Below, piece after piece: positions 1 to 9,039 of a stretch of DNA of 64,000 nucleotides. The position numbers and the translations under genes are program-made. Every line of letters begins with the position of its first letter. Position 1 is the first letter of the stretch. The stretch is from Shimia gijangensis (GTDB taxonomy: Bacteria; Pseudomonadota; Alphaproteobacteria; Rhodobacterales; Rhodobacteraceae): the NCBI RefSeq assembly GCF_900142085.1, contig NZ_FQZQ01000003.1:221829-285828 (forward strand), in the 5' to 3' direction. The notes beneath the pieces were generated by a model. The model worked only from the letters and a program-made list of their open reading frames with translations. It was not told the DNA's origin and made no database searches.

Positions 1-67
1 CTGCCTTGGCAAGGTTTGTCGCCATTGGGCCGCCCATATTACCTAGTCCGATAAAGCCGATCTTCAT
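1..67 (-). CDS. mmsB: 3-hydroxyisobutyrate dehydrogenase, N-terminal fragment (runs off the left edge)
   Basis: Only the first 22 codons are in the window. They read MKIGFIGLGNMGGPMATNLA, the Rossmann NAD-binding start (GxGxMGxPMA) typical of 3-hydroxyisobutyrate dehydrogenase and related beta-hydroxyacid dehydrogenases. The enzyme oxidises 3-hydroxyisobutyrate to methylmalonate semialdehyde in valine breakdown. The ATG lies 3 bases beyond the stop of the upstream hydrolase gene, so the two are almost certainly cotranscribed. The specific substrate is inferred from this context; the fragment alone would also fit other members of the family. Confidence 0.85.
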   Translation of the reverse strand, partial: MKIGFIGLGNMGGPMATNLAKA

Positions 68-70
68 GGG

Positions 71-1111
71 TTAGTCTCCCTTTTCAAATGTCAGTGTCGC
101 GTCGCCAAGGGGCATGAGCATCTGGCTGACTGCCACGGCGGGTAGGGCGTTTAGGTCATGTTTCCATTGCGGATTGCGGTCTTTGTCAATGATCTGAGCA
201 CGAATTCCTTCAAGGAAATCGCCGTGCTCCATCGCGCGATACGTAAAACGGTATTCCTGCTCGAGTGCGGCCCGAATGCTCTCGGTGGCTCGCACCCGGT
301 GAATGATCTCCAAGGCGCAGCCCATCGCCAATGGCGAATTACGCGATAGTTTTTTCAACGCGTCGCGGGCAAAGTCGCTATCGGATGCTTTTAGCGCATT
401 GACGATATCGGTGAGGCTTTCGCCACCAAAGTTGGCGTCAATCTCAGTCTGTTGTGTCTCCAATGTCCCATTTGGTGCGGTTTGCGCGGCAGTGTCGATC
501 AGTGTCCAGTCGCCCGTGGCTTCCAATTGAGTGATCAGATCGGGCCAGTTTCCTTCGGGCAGAAAGTAATCGGCAAATCCGGCAAGGATTGCATCTGCGG
601 CGCCAAGCCGGGCAGCTGTCAGGCCCAGATACTCACCCAGACGTCCAGGTGCGGTGGCCAAAATATGAGACCCGCCCACATCTGGAACCAATCCAATGCC
701 GCACTCTGGCATGGCGATTTGACTGCTGTTGCCGACAACCCGGTGGCTGCAATGACAGCCCACACCGACCCCGCCGCCCATGGTGAAACCTTGCATGAAG
801 CTCGCGACAGGTTTGCCAAATTCGAACATTTTAGCGTTCATTCGGTACTCATCGGCCCAGAAAGTTTGTCCAAATGCGAAATTATTTGCTGTTCCGGTTT
901 CATAGAGTTCGGCGATGTCTCCGCCTGCACAGAACGCCTTTTCACCTTCGGCGTCGACGACGATCATTGCGACATCGTCGTCGTTTTCCCAAGCGTCCAG
1001 CGCGTCTTCAATCGCTGTGCACATTTTATAAGACATCGCATTCAGCGCTTTGGGGCGTGTGAATGTGATGCGGCCGGTTTTTCCGACCTTGCGGATGTTG
1101 ATATCGCTCAT
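71..1111 (-). CDS. 3-hydroxyisobutyryl-CoA hydrolase (crotonase family)
   Basis: 346 aa, the usual size for bacterial 3-hydroxyisobutyryl-CoA hydrolases and longer than the ~260 aa of simple enoyl-CoA hydratases. Crotonase-fold signatures are visible: FCAGGDIAEL near residue 61 (oxyanion-hole loop), MGGGVGVGCH near residue 110, and PECGIGLVPDVGGSHIL near residue 135, which carries the acidic active-site residue. The enzyme releases free 3-hydroxyisobutyrate from its CoA ester in the cytoplasm, between the acyl-CoA dehydrogenase/hydratase steps and mmsB. It sits 19 bases after the acyl-CoA dehydrogenase and 3 bases before mmsB, which supports a valine role over a generic hydratase. Confidence 0.88.
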   Translation of the reverse strand: MSDINIRKVGKTGRITFTRPKALNAMSYKMCTAIEDALDAWENDDDVAMIVVDAEGEKAFCAGGDIAELYETGTANNFAFGQTFWADEYRMNAKMFEFGKPVASFMQGFTMGGGVGVGCHCSHRVVGNSSQIAMPECGIGLVPDVGGSHILATAPGRLGEYLGLTAARLGAADAILAGFADYFLPEGNWPDLITQLEATGDWTLIDTAAQTAPNGTLETQQTEIDANFGGESLTDIVNALKASDSDFARDALKKLSRNSPLAMGCALEIIHRVRATESIRAALEQEYRFTYRAMEHGDFLEGIRAQIIDKDRNPQWKHDLNALPAVAVSQMLMPLGDATLTFEKGD

Positions 1112-1130
1112 CTGGTCAAGTCTGCCTTGC

Positions 1131-2276
1131 TTAGCTTGCGTCTGCGATCATCTGACGTGACACGATAAGACGCATGATCTCGTTGGTGCCTTCCAAAATC
1201 TGGTGCACCCGAAGATCGCGTACGATTTTCTCGATGCCATAGTCCGCAAGGTATCCGTAACCGCCGTGCAGTTGCAGACAGCCATTGGCCACCTCAAAGG
1301 CTGCATCGGTGACCATCAGTTTGGCCATCGCACAGAATTTGCTGGCGTCATGCGTGCTGTTGTCCAATTTCCACGCTGCCTGACGCAGGAAGGTACGCGC
1401 GGCTTGAAGCTTGGTCTCATATTCCGCGAGCCGGAACTGTAAGGCTTGGAATTGATTGATAGATTTTCCGAAAGCCTTGCGTTCGGACATGTACTGCATA
1501 GTCAAATCCAGCGCGTTTTGCGCCCCACCCAAAGCCGAAGCCGAGATGTTCAAACGCCCACCATCCAGACCTGCCATAGCATAAGAGAACCCTTTGCCCT
1601 CTTCGCCCAACAGGTTTTCCAGGGGCACCAGACAATCGTCAAATTGCACCTGTGAAGTTGGTTGTGATTTCCAGCCCATCTTGGACTCATTGGCACCGAA
1701 ACTCAGACCCTCGGTGCCGGTCTCGACAATCACAGTGGAAATGCCTTTGGGTCCATCATCCCCGGTCCGGCACATGGTGACGTAGACATCGGAGTAATTG
1801 CCGCCAGAGATGAACGCCTTGGTGCCGTTCATGTTGTAGCCAGTGTTGGATTTATCAGCGCGTGTGCGCAGGGCCGCCGCGTCCGACCCTGAGCCGGGCT
1901 CGGTCAGGCAATAGGAAAACACTTTTTCCATAGAGCACAGGTCGGGTAACCACTTTTGTTTGGTGTCTTCACTGCCAAATTTGTCGATCATGCCGCCACA
2001 CATATTGTGGATCGACAAAAACGCGCCAACCGAAGGGCAGGACATGGCCAGGGCTTCGAAAACCAATGTGCCATCCAGTCGCGACAGGCCAGAGCCACCA
2101 TATTCTTCAGAGACATAAAGCCCACCGAACCCCAGCTCGGCCAACTGCGGCCAAAGCTGTTTTGGAATAAGCCCTTCGGCCTCCCAAGCTTGGGCGTTTG
2201 GCGCGATATTGTCTTCGCCAAAACTTTTGGCCATGTCAAAAATCAGGGTTTGTTCTTCGGTCAGAGCAAAGTCCAT
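1131..2276 (-). CDS. acyl-CoA dehydrogenase, probable isobutyryl-CoA dehydrogenase
   Basis: 381 aa flavoprotein with the full acyl-CoA dehydrogenase architecture. CLTEPGSGSDAAALRTRA near residue 123 is the first family signature. LQLHGGYGYLADYGIEKIVRD near residue 335 and the final LEGTNEIMR (catalytic Glu about residue 362) form the second. It oxidises a short branched acyl-CoA with FAD and passes electrons to ETF. Position as the first gene of a run into 3-hydroxyisobutyryl-CoA hydrolase and mmsB argues for isobutyryl-CoA as substrate. The substrate is inferred; the family assignment is direct. Confidence 0.9.
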   Translation of the reverse strand: MDFALTEEQTLIFDMAKSFGEDNIAPNAQAWEAEGLIPKQLWPQLAELGFGGLYVSEEYGGSGLSRLDGTLVFEALAMSCPSVGAFLSIHNMCGGMIDKFGSEDTKQKWLPDLCSMEKVFSYCLTEPGSGSDAAALRTRADKSNTGYNMNGTKAFISGGNYSDVYVTMCRTGDDGPKGISTVIVETGTEGLSFGANESKMGWKSQPTSQVQFDDCLVPLENLLGEEGKGFSYAMAGLDGGRLNISASALGGAQNALDLTMQYMSERKAFGKSINQFQALQFRLAEYETKLQAARTFLRQAAWKLDNSTHDASKFCAMAKLMVTDAAFEVANGCLQLHGGYGYLADYGIEKIVRDLRVHQILEGTNEIMRLIVSRQMIADAS

Positions 2277-2388
2277 TTAAGGTCTCCCGGCACGTACAAT
2301 TGAACGTTTGTTAAATTATACAACTCTTACACCAATGTGTCAGTGCGAAAAAAACGCCAACCCAATCTGCAATATTCAGGGCAGTAAT

Positions 2389-3522
2389 TTACAAATCGAC
2401 ATGAAATTCTTCCGTCAGATGCCGAACCACAGCGCGCAGGGCTTCGGATTGGCTGTATTCGGCTTGAAGTGCGTCGTTGTAGACCGCCCTCTGGCGGTCC
2501 GAACTGTTCCCGGATTTCAGAATATTCATGACGTTTTCGATCTCCTGGGCAGAAGACAAAGCTTCTGCATCTTCCTGTAGCAGGCCTAAAAGTTCTTCCA
2601 TCAGATCGGCAAAGGGCACGATCTCGCGGCGCCCCCAATCAATCAATCCGGCAGACATGCCATAGCGTTGCGCGCGCCATCGATTTTCCTCGATCAGGAA
2701 CCGATCATACAGGCGCCAACGTTGGTTTTTGGTCGAAAGGCGCCACAACATCCGTGTCAGCGCCTGGATCAAAGCCGCCAGGGTCAACGTGTCCTCTAAT
2801 CGCGGGGTGACATCACAAATACGGGTTTCCAATGTCGGAAACCTTGATGAGGGGCGCAGATCCCACCAGACCTTGGATGCGTCTTCGATCACACCGACAT
2901 CCGTCATTGCCTGAACCGAACGTTCATAGGTTGACCAACTGTCCATGTTGGGCGGCAGACCCGTGCGGGGGAGGTTGTCAAACACCGTCAGGCGATAACA
3001 GCTTAACCCTGTGTCCTCGCCCTGCCAAAATGGCGAAGAGCAGCTCAGGGCAAGAAGGTGTGGCAGAAAGTACCGAAGTTGCCCCATAAGATCGATGCGG
3101 CGATCTGCATTGTCGATGCCCACATGCACATGCATGCCGCAAATCAACATGCGCCGTACCACCCCGGCCAAATCATCACGCAGGGCGTTGTAGCGATCTT
3201 TGTCGGTATGATGCTGATCCCGCCAGTCCGAGAACGGATGGCAAGAGGCCGCAATGGGGGCGAGATTATACTGCCCGGCGACGCGGGCCACGGTCGAGCG
3301 CAAACGCTTGAGGTCTTCACGGGCTTCGCCAACGGTGCGACAAACGCCAGTGCCGATCTCGATCTGACAGCTCAGAAATTCCGGGCTGACCTGACCTTCC
3401 AGCTCTGCCTTGCACGCATCCATGAGCCCATCCGGGGCAGGGGCCAAGTCCAGGCTGTCCTTGTCGACAAGAAGATATTCCTCTTCAACGCCAATGGTAA
3501 AACTAGGTTCCTTCAGGGACAT
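2389..3522 (-). CDS. carboxylate-amine ligase, YbdK/GCS2 family
   Basis: About 377 aa. The N-terminal [13 protein letters not shown] motif and HVHVGI near residue 131 are hallmarks of the glutamate-cysteine ligase type 2 fold, in which an ATP-dependent ligase joins a carboxylate to an amine. YbdK proteins have weak glutamate-cysteine ligase activity and their in vivo substrate is mostly unknown, so no pathway is assigned. The start was set at the ATG at 3522 because GGGAGG stands 8 bases before it; an in-frame ATG 19 codons upstream has no such site. The gene precedes the valine genes by ~110 bases on the same strand but has no obvious link to them. Confidence 0.85.
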   Translation of the reverse strand: MSLKEPSFTIGVEEEYLLVDKDSLDLAPAPDGLMDACKAELEGQVSPEFLSCQIEIGTGVCRTVGEAREDLKRLRSTVARVAGQYNLAPIAASCHPFSDWRDQHHTDKDRYNALRDDLAGVVRRMLICGMHVHVGIDNADRRIDLMGQLRYFLPHLLALSCSSPFWQGEDTGLSCYRLTVFDNLPRTGLPPNMDSWSTYERSVQAMTDVGVIEDASKVWWDLRPSSRFPTLETRICDVTPRLEDTLTLAALIQALTRMLWRLSTKNQRWRLYDRFLIEENRWRAQRYGMSAGLIDWGRREIVPFADLMEELLGLLQEDAEALSSAQEIENVMNILKSGNSSDRQRAVYNDALQAEYSQSEALRAVVRHLTEEFHVDL

Positions 3523-3698
3523 GGCCGTCCTCCCAAACGGTTGCAGGGCAAGTTCAACAGGAAAGTTCAAAGATTTCAAGGGACGGGTTTTTTCGAACCT
3601 GCGTCAACATAACCTTCCTGTATGGTAGGGTTTGTCATATTACGTATGCGGAATGTGAAATATGATGCCTGCGGAACCGCGCTGATATGGAGAAAAAA

Positions 3699-4145
3699 AT
3701 GCGATTGATTCTAAGAAGGGGTCTTTTGGCTCTGGTCCTTATTTTGAGTCCTATGATTGCCTTGGCAGAAGAGGCAAAGCCGCGCTTGTTTGTAAATCTC
3801 ACGACCGATGACACCTGGGCTGCGACAAAGGCCATCATGTTCGCCCATCAAAAAGCTCAGAAGAATGGCTATGATGCCGCAATCTGGTTGAATGTGCGCG
3901 CCGTATATCTGGCGGACAAAAAACGGCCAAGCCATGTACACGGATTGATGGTCGAAAAAGGCGCTTCTGTTCAGGATATGCTTGTGGCTTTCATCAATGA
4001 TGGAGGCACAGTCATCATGTGTGGTGCCTGCTCGAAAGCCGCCGGTCTGACCAAAGCTGACTACATTGATGGGGTTACTATGGGCAATTTTGAACTGATC
4101 GAAAGCTGGCTGTTTGATCCCAACACTCAGACTCTGGGGTGGTGA
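3699..4145 (+). CDS. exported DsrE-like small protein
   Basis: 148 aa. Residues 1-24 form a signal peptide (Arg-rich start, hydrophobic core, Ala-Leu-Ala before Glu-Glu), so the protein is likely periplasmic. The remainder resembles the DsrE/DsrF fold: an alpha/beta domain with RLFVNLTTDDTWAATKAIMFA at the start and a late MCGACSKAAG loop holding two cysteines. Such proteins bind or relay sulfur, but the function here is not known. ATG 3699 is preferred to ATG 3687 because GGAG lies 6 bases upstream of it. A strong terminator follows. It is divergent from the YbdK-type ligase gene. Confidence 0.7.
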   Translation: MRLILRRGLLALVLILSPMIALAEEAKPRLFVNLTTDDTWAATKAIMFAHQKAQKNGYDAAIWLNVRAVYLADKKRPSHVHGLMVEKGASVQDMLVAFINDGGTVIMCGACSKAAGLTKADYIDGVTMGNFELIESWLFDPNTQTLGW

Positions 4146-4168
4146 GATCGCGGTCGCCTAAAATAACT

Positions 4169-4195
4169 AAAACTCCGGTTACGTGCCGGAGTTTT
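4169..4195. terminator. bidirectional intrinsic terminator
   Basis: Perfect 10-bp inverted repeat AAAACTCCGG / CCGGAGTTTT with a 7-base loop, A-rich on one side and T-rich on the other. It lies between the stop of the DsrE-like gene (plus) and the stop of the STAS-like gene (minus), so it can end transcription from both sides. Confidence 0.85.
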
Positions 4196-4229
4196 AATCC
4201 CTTTGACGCATTTGAACCGCAGTCACGTG

Positions 4230-4646
4230 CTATGCCGACGTCAGCAATTCAGAAAGGCTGGCTTCCTTGAGACCAAGGATTGCCAAGGATTCGGCTTCGT
4301 CATCCAGAACGATCGGCACCACACTGTCAAAGGGCTCCCAGGATTTCAGGATCATTTGGGCAATGCCGAGACCTTCTGGATTTGGGGCGTAGTAGACGAT
4401 CAGCGTCTCGGCGTTGTTTCCCGCGAAAACGTCCGCTTTTTGCGCCTGCAATTGCATCAGTTTGGTGAAATTCTTTTCCATGCTGGTGATGCCGGACAAA
4501 TCGACCAATTGCTTCTGGCCCGGTCGGCAATCGGGATGCTGTGCATATTCTGCGAAAGCCTGGGCAGTGTCATCAAACCGGGCTTCGCCTTCGTATTTTA
4601 CAAAGACCAGACCACGGGATTTTAAAATTCGAAACGATACGGGCAT
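4230..4646 (-). CDS. SpoIIAA/STAS-like protein of unknown role
   Basis: About 138 aa from the ATG at 4646 (an ATG 18 codons upstream would give 156 aa but overlaps the terminator stem of mmsA). The alternating strand/helix pattern (FRILKSRGLVFVKYEGEARF, then QKQLVDLSGIT) looks like the SpoIIAA-like or STAS fold, in which a small domain binds partner proteins or lipids. No catalytic motif is visible. It lies 81 bases after mmsA on the same strand, but a terminator stands between, so a shared role in valine catabolism is doubtful. Confidence 0.6.
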   Translation of the reverse strand: MPVSFRILKSRGLVFVKYEGEARFDDTAQAFAEYAQHPDCRPGQKQLVDLSGITSMEKNFTKLMQLQAQKADVFAGNNAETLIVYYAPNPEGLGIAQMILKSWEPFDSVVPIVLDDEAESLAILGLKEASLSELLTSA

Positions 4647-4676
4647 TGATACTGATACTGCCAGACTTAAAGAACA

Positions 4677-4700
4677 GTGGGCGACCCGAAGGCCGCCCAC
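4677..4700 (-). terminator. terminator after mmsA with UUCG loop
   Basis: On the minus strand the sequence GTGGGCGGCC, loop TTCG, GGTCGCCCAC forms a 10-bp stem (one G-T wobble) capped by a stable UUCG tetraloop and followed by TGTTCTTT. It stands 28 bases beyond the mmsA stop. Confidence 0.75.
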
Positions 4701-4727
4701 ATAGACAATCAGAATGTGACCAAAGGG

Positions 4728-6227
4728 TCAATCCATGGCTTTAAAGTTAAACTCGCCGCCCTCTTTGATGCCTGACGGCCAACGCGAGGTCACGGTCTTG
4801 GTGCGCGAGTAGAACTTGAACGAATCTGGGCCATGCTGGTTCAGATCGCCGAACATGGATTTCTTCCAACCACCAAAGGTGTGATAGGCCAATGGAACTG
4901 GAACAGGCACGTTAATACCAACCATGCCGATGTTGATCCGGTGGGCGAAATCACGAGCTGTGTCACCGTCGCGTGTATAGATCGCGGTGCCGTTTCCATA
5001 TTCGTGGTCCATCGCCAGCTTCAGCGCTTCTTCGTATGAGGCAGCGCGGATAGTGGAGACAACCGGACCAAAGATTTCCTGACGATAGATGTCCATGTCT
5101 GGAGTGACGTTGTCAAAAAGGTGTGGGCCTACAAAGAAACCGTCCTCATAGCCCTGAAGCGAGAAGTCACGGTTGTCGACAACCAGCTTGGCGCCTTGGT
5201 CAACACCGGACTGGATCAGACCCAGAATGCGTTCTTTGGCCGCTGCGGTCACTACTGGTCCCATGTCGACGTCGTTGCCTGCAGTCCAAGGACCGATTTT
5301 CAGGTTCTCAACGCGTGGAATCAACGCTTCGATCAAACGATCAGCGGTTTCTTCGCCCACTGGTACTGCCACCGAAATCGCCATGCAGCGTTCGCCAGCC
5401 GCACCAAAACCGGCGCCCACGATAGCGTCAGCCGCTTGCTCGATATCCGCATCCGGCATGATAATCATGTGGTTTTTGGCGCCGCCAAAGCACTGCGCGC
5501 GTTTGCCGTTCGCAGTGGCGCGCGAGTAAATATATTGCGCGACTGGAGTCGAACCCACAAAGGACACACCTTGAATGGTTTCGCTGTCCAGCAGTGTGTC
5601 AACGGCTTCTTTGTCGCCGTTCACAACCTGGAAACACCCGGCGGGCAGCCCGGCTTCGACAAACAGTTCTGCCAGCATCAAAGGCACAGATGGGTCACGC
5701 TCGGATGGTTTCAGAACCACGGCGTTGCCACAGGCCAAAGCCGGACCAACATGCCACAACGGCATCATCGCAGGAAAGTTGAATGGCATGATTGAGGCCA
5801 CAACACCCAAAGGCTGGCGCATGGAGTACATGTCAATGCCGGGGCCGGCGCTGTCGGTGAATTCCCCTTTCAGCATTTGCGGGGCCGCGATGCAGTACTC
5901 AATAACTTCAAGTCCGCGTTGCAGATCACCTTTGGCGTCGGGGAATGTTTTGCCGTGCTCCTTGCTCAGCGCTTCGGCCAGCTTGTCCATGTCACGGTTC
6001 ATCAGACCAACCATGGCCATCATCACACGGGCGCGGCGCTGAGGGTTCATCGCACCCCATGCAGGCTGTGCAGCAGCGGCATCAGCGATGGCTTTTTCAG
6101 TTTCAGCAACACTTGCCATTGGGCATTGCGACTGAACTTCGCCTGTGGCGGGATTGAAAACGTCATCAAAACGGCCGGATGTGCCTTTGACATATTCGCC
6201 GTTCAGGAAGTGAGTAAGTTCTTGCAT
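4728..6227 (-). CDS. mmsA: methylmalonate-semialdehyde dehydrogenase (CoA-acylating)
   Basis: 499 aa, aldehyde dehydrogenase superfamily. The N-terminal HFLNGEYVKGTSGRFDDVFN, the IMPFNFPAMMPLWHVGPAL segment, GVSFVGSTPVA (NAD binding) and GAGFGAAGERCMAIS with the catalytic Cys are characteristic of the MmsA/IolA subgroup. It converts methylmalonate semialdehyde to propionyl-CoA with NAD and CoA, the last step of valine degradation. The ATG at 6227 has GGAGG 8 bases upstream; an ATG 10 codons earlier lacks a site. It is divergent from a LysR gene whose product may control it. The other valine genes lie 3-4 kb downstream on the same strand. Confidence 0.95.
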   Translation of the reverse strand: MQELTHFLNGEYVKGTSGRFDDVFNPATGEVQSQCPMASVAETEKAIADAAAAQPAWGAMNPQRRARVMMAMVGLMNRDMDKLAEALSKEHGKTFPDAKGDLQRGLEVIEYCIAAPQMLKGEFTDSAGPGIDMYSMRQPLGVVASIMPFNFPAMMPLWHVGPALACGNAVVLKPSERDPSVPLMLAELFVEAGLPAGCFQVVNGDKEAVDTLLDSETIQGVSFVGSTPVAQYIYSRATANGKRAQCFGGAKNHMIIMPDADIEQAADAIVGAGFGAAGERCMAISVAVPVGEETADRLIEALIPRVENLKIGPWTAGNDVDMGPVVTAAAKERILGLIQSGVDQGAKLVVDNRDFSLQGYEDGFFVGPHLFDNVTPDMDIYRQEIFGPVVSTIRAASYEEALKLAMDHEYGNGTAIYTRDGDTARDFAHRINIGMVGINVPVPVPLAYHTFGGWKKSMFGDLNQHGPDSFKFYSRTKTVTSRWPSGIKEGGEFNFKAMD

Positions 6228-6261
6228 AATTGAGTCCTCCAGATTCTGCGCAAACAATAGG

Positions 6262-6309
6262 CTTGCAAAAATGATTGGAAAAGAGGCAAGATTTCAAAAC
6301 CGTTTTGCA
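6262..6309. promoter_or_regulatory. candidate operator between mmsA and the LysR gene
   Basis: The 105-bp divergent region holds two inverted repeats: CTTGC (6262-6266) with GCAAG (6286-6290), and TGCAAAA (6264-6270) with TTTTGCA (6303-6309). LysR regulators commonly bind dyads of this kind between their own gene and a divergent target. No binding data exist here. Confidence 0.45.
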
Positions 6310-6332
6310 TTTTTTCAGGAGGAGGGTGCGCA

Positions 6333-7229
6333 TTGGAACCTCATTGGGACGACCTGAGGGTCTTTCTGGCTGTTGCGCGTGAAGAAAGCCTGTCTGCAGC
6401 TGGACGGCGCCTTGGGGTGGACCCAGCCACGGTAGGTCGTCGGATCGGGCGTCTTGAAGAGGCACTTGAGTCGCCGCTGTTTGTGAAGTCACCTACCGGA
6501 TATGCGTTAACTGATGCCGGACAACGGCTTATGGGACATGCAGAGCGGATTGAACAAACCATGCAACTGGCGTCCGAAGAACTGAGCGGCGAGGCAGGGG
6601 GGCTTTCCGGCCAAATTCGCATCGGGGCTCCGGACGGATCCGCGAATTTCTTGCTACCGCAGGTGTGCAACAAAATTGCGCAGGAAAACCCTGATTTGGA
6701 AATCCAGATTGTGGCCTTGCCAAGGGTGTTCAGCATGTCAAAGAGAGAAGCGGACATGGTGGTCGCCGTCAGCCCGCCCACAGCCGGTCGCCTGATGGTG
6801 CAGAAGATTACCGACTATAAACTGCACCTGGCAGCTGCGCGATGGTACCTTAAAACGGCCCCACCACTTAAGACCTTGGACGACCTGAAAAACCACCAGA
6901 TTGTCGGCTATATTCCGGACATGATTTTTGACAAGGAACTCGATTATCTGAGTGAAGTTGGAATTGAAAAGCCGACGATATCCTCAAACTCTGTGGCCGT
7001 TCAGATCAATTGTGTACGCATTGGCGGCGGCGTTGGTATCGTGCATGACTTTTCATTGCCGTTTTTTCGAGGAGTGCACAAAGTTCTGGAAGACGAGATC
7101 AGCCTGACACGCGGATTTTATCTGGTGCGGCATGAAGACGACAAGCGATTGGAGCGGTTAAATCGATTTTCTCAGGCATTATGCGATGGAATCCGCGAAG
7201 AGGTGTCGCGGTTGGAAGCGCGAACTTGA
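6333..7229 (+). CDS. LysR-family transcriptional regulator, divergent from mmsA
   Basis: 298 aa. Residues 1-60 form the winged helix-turn-helix (WDDLRVFLAVAREESLSAA, then LGVDPATVGRRIGRLEEAL). The rest is the periplasmic-binding-like effector domain. The start is a TTG preceded by AGGAGGAGGG; no in-frame ATG or GTG is closer to that site. Divergence from mmsA across a 105-bp spacer with dyad repeats suggests control of valine or branched-chain acid catabolism, but the effector cannot be read from sequence. Confidence 0.88.
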   Translation: MEPHWDDLRVFLAVAREESLSAAGRRLGVDPATVGRRIGRLEEALESPLFVKSPTGYALTDAGQRLMGHAERIEQTMQLASEELSGEAGGLSGQIRIGAPDGSANFLLPQVCNKIAQENPDLEIQIVALPRVFSMSKREADMVVAVSPPTAGRLMVQKITDYKLHLAAARWYLKTAPPLKTLDDLKNHQIVGYIPDMIFDKELDYLSEVGIEKPTISSNSVAVQINCVRIGGGVGIVHDFSLPFFRGVHKVLEDEISLTRGFYLVRHEDDKRLERLNRFSQALCDGIREEVSRLEART

Positions 7230-7288
7230 CAATAGCGTTTCTTGCGGCGACGCTTGGATTTAAGCAATAATCTTAAGGAGCTTCGCAA

Positions 7289-7723
7289 ATGCTGGTCAGT
7301 CAGATTCTCAAGTCCAAAGGCGATCAGGGCGTCGTAACAGTCAAGCCGGGCACCTCAGTGTCTGATGCAGCCAAAATTCTCGCTGAAAAGCGTATCGGAA
7401 CCGTGGTTATTTCGGCCACCGGTAAAAGCCTGGAAGGGATTTTGTCCGAACGCGATATTGTGCGTGAATTGGGAAACCGCGGCGCGGGTTGCATGAGCGA
7501 TAAGGTCGACGACTATATGACCACGGAATTGGTGACTTGTAATTTGGGCGATGATGCGGTCGTCATTCTTGAAAAAATGACCGAAGGTCGGTTTCGTCAC
7601 ATGCCTGTTGTTGACGGAGGTGACATGATCGGGCTGATCACGCTTGGGGATGCTGTGAAAGCGCGCCTTAGCGAGCTGGCAATGGAAAAAGATGCCCTTG
7701 AAGGCATGATTATGGGGCACTGA
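7289..7723 (+). CDS. tandem CBS-domain protein
   Basis: 144 aa consisting of two CBS motifs, residues ~10-65 (GTSVSDAAKILAEKRIGTVVI and ILSERDIVREL) and ~75-130 (MTTELVTCNLGDDAVVILEKM and GLITLGDAVKARL). Stand-alone CBS pairs of this length bind adenosine nucleotides and act as energy sensors or partners of other enzymes; the partner is unknown. AAGGAG lies 9 bases before the ATG, and a strong terminator closes the gene. It is separate from the LysR gene by 59 bases and probably independently transcribed. Confidence 0.88.
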   Translation: MLVSQILKSKGDQGVVTVKPGTSVSDAAKILAEKRIGTVVISATGKSLEGILSERDIVRELGNRGAGCMSDKVDDYMTTELVTCNLGDDAVVILEKMTEGRFRHMPVVDGGDMIGLITLGDAVKARLSELAMEKDALEGMIMGH

Positions 7724-7758
7724 GCGTCACCCTGGATCAAGCCAAAAATGATGCTTTT

Positions 7759-7783
7759 AACGCGGTCCGCTTCGGGCCGCGTT
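7759..7783 (+). terminator. intrinsic terminator after the CBS gene
   Basis: 11-bp stem AACGCGGTCCG / CGGGCCGCGTT with one G-T wobble and a 3-base loop, followed by TATGTTTTG, 36 bases after the stop codon. Confidence 0.8.
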
Positions 7784-7869
7784 TATGTTTTGAACGTCAG
7801 GTAACGAGTGACAGACGTGGGTTTGCTCTCGCATGCTATCTTCACAGTTTGTGTATTAGAGGAATTGTT

Positions 7870-8910
7870 ATGAAAAAAACTCTGTTGATGAGCGGTCTCT
7901 TCGCGGTTTTTGGACAAGCAGCGTTTGCAGATCTCGACATTCAGGAAGCCTTTGACTCAATGGGGCCTGAAGTGCGCACGGTGGTGCTAGAGTCAGGAAA
8001 AACCGTGGGATATTTTGACGAAGGGCCAAAAGATGGTCAGCCAGTCCTGTTTATTGGAGGCTCTGGAACATCGGCCTACGCCTATGCGCTAACGGGTTTC
8101 CTGCGCAGTATGAGTAACGATCTGGGATTGCGCTTTATTGGCGTTGAGCGTGATGGATATGGTCAAACTGGCCTGACCGAGGGCTATACCTACGACATGT
8201 ACGCCGACGAAGTGAACGAGATTCTGAGCCATGTAGACGTCTCGGAATTTTCGGTTGTAGCCATATCTGGAGGAGGTCCATATGCCTCGGCGGTTGCGGC
8301 AGCTCATAGTGACCGATTGAAATCGCTGCACTTTTTGGCGGCCTTTTCACAATATGACCCTGAAAACCCGAATACCAGCGGCATTTGTGGGCTAGGTGAA
8401 GAACGGATTGCAGGCGCCGCCGCATATTATGCGGCCAATCCTGCGGCTTGGTGGGATCTGGGGGAAAACCCGCCCACGGCCCGGATACATGGCTTTCAGA
8501 CAGTTGCGCAGAATGACGGCGCGCGTACCTTTACGATGGGTGGTCAGGCGGCAAGCGGTGCGGCTCTCCTGGCTGAGTTTAACCGGTATTGCACGATGCC
8601 TGCTGTCAATGGCGATGAGGTGAAGGCTCCTGTTTACATCTACGAAGGGACTGCCGATGAAACCGTTAAATCGGTACATGGTGATTTCTGGGCGGGTCAC
8701 TATTCCAACATTGCCGCACGTCGAACCTATGAAAACGTGGGGCATACGGTTCAATACCGTCACTGGGATCAGGTTTTGCTGGACGTGGCCGGGATGGCTG
8801 ACAAATCAGTGGTTTGTCTTGATGGGCAATCTACACTGTTACCAGCCGAGGAGGCCGCTGTGCAAATCTCACAAGGTGCAAGCGCCGGCATCTGCGCTTG
8901 GGCTGACTAA
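7870..8910 (+). CDS. exported alpha/beta-fold hydrolase
   Basis: 346 aa. Residues 1-21 are a signal peptide (MKKTLLMSGLFAVFGQAAFA before Asp), so the enzyme acts outside the cytoplasm. The mature part has GGSGTSAYAYAL near residue 55 (oxyanion loop) and the nucleophile elbow AISGGGPYA, with Ser near residue 132. A late His in NVGHTVQYR is the likely catalytic base. Substrate unknown. AGAGGA precedes ATG 7870, whereas the longer in-frame start at 7849 has no site and would bury the signal peptide. Confidence 0.8.
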   Translation: MKKTLLMSGLFAVFGQAAFADLDIQEAFDSMGPEVRTVVLESGKTVGYFDEGPKDGQPVLFIGGSGTSAYAYALTGFLRSMSNDLGLRFIGVERDGYGQTGLTEGYTYDMYADEVNEILSHVDVSEFSVVAISGGGPYASAVAAAHSDRLKSLHFLAAFSQYDPENPNTSGICGLGEERIAGAAAYYAANPAAWWDLGENPPTARIHGFQTVAQNDGARTFTMGGQAASGAALLAEFNRYCTMPAVNGDEVKAPVYIYEGTADETVKSVHGDFWAGHYSNIAARRTYENVGHTVQYRHWDQVLLDVAGMADKSVVCLDGQSTLLPAEEAAVQISQGASAGICAWAD

Positions 8911-8992
8911 CCAAAAGGGGGCAGGGCGTCTGAAACTGAACTCCCTGTCCGTAAGACTACTCATGAGACACAGAAGCTCTTGCATTTCTTGA

Positions 8993-9007
8993 CGCAATAT
9001 TGTTGCG
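8993..9007. repeat. 15-base hairpin sequence upstream of coaD, identical to one before nrdJ
   Basis: CGCAATATTGTTGCG, a 5-bp inverted repeat with a 5-base loop, extended to 6 bp by flanking A and T. The same 15 bases occur at 59769-59783, where the extra outer pair is C-G. Both copies end 32-34 bases before the start codon of the next gene. Here it overlaps a TTGACG that could be a -35 element (8989-8994). Confidence 0.6.
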
Positions 9008-9039
9008 TGCGCACAAGGAACTGACAACGGAGAAGTGCC

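Noticed and set aside
452..1168. 238-codon plus-strand ORF opposite the 3-hydroxyisobutyryl-CoA hydrolase
   Set aside because: Antisense shadow with no family resemblance.
5121..5795. 224-codon plus-strand ORF opposite mmsA
   Set aside because: Antisense shadow; mmsA is clear on the other strand.
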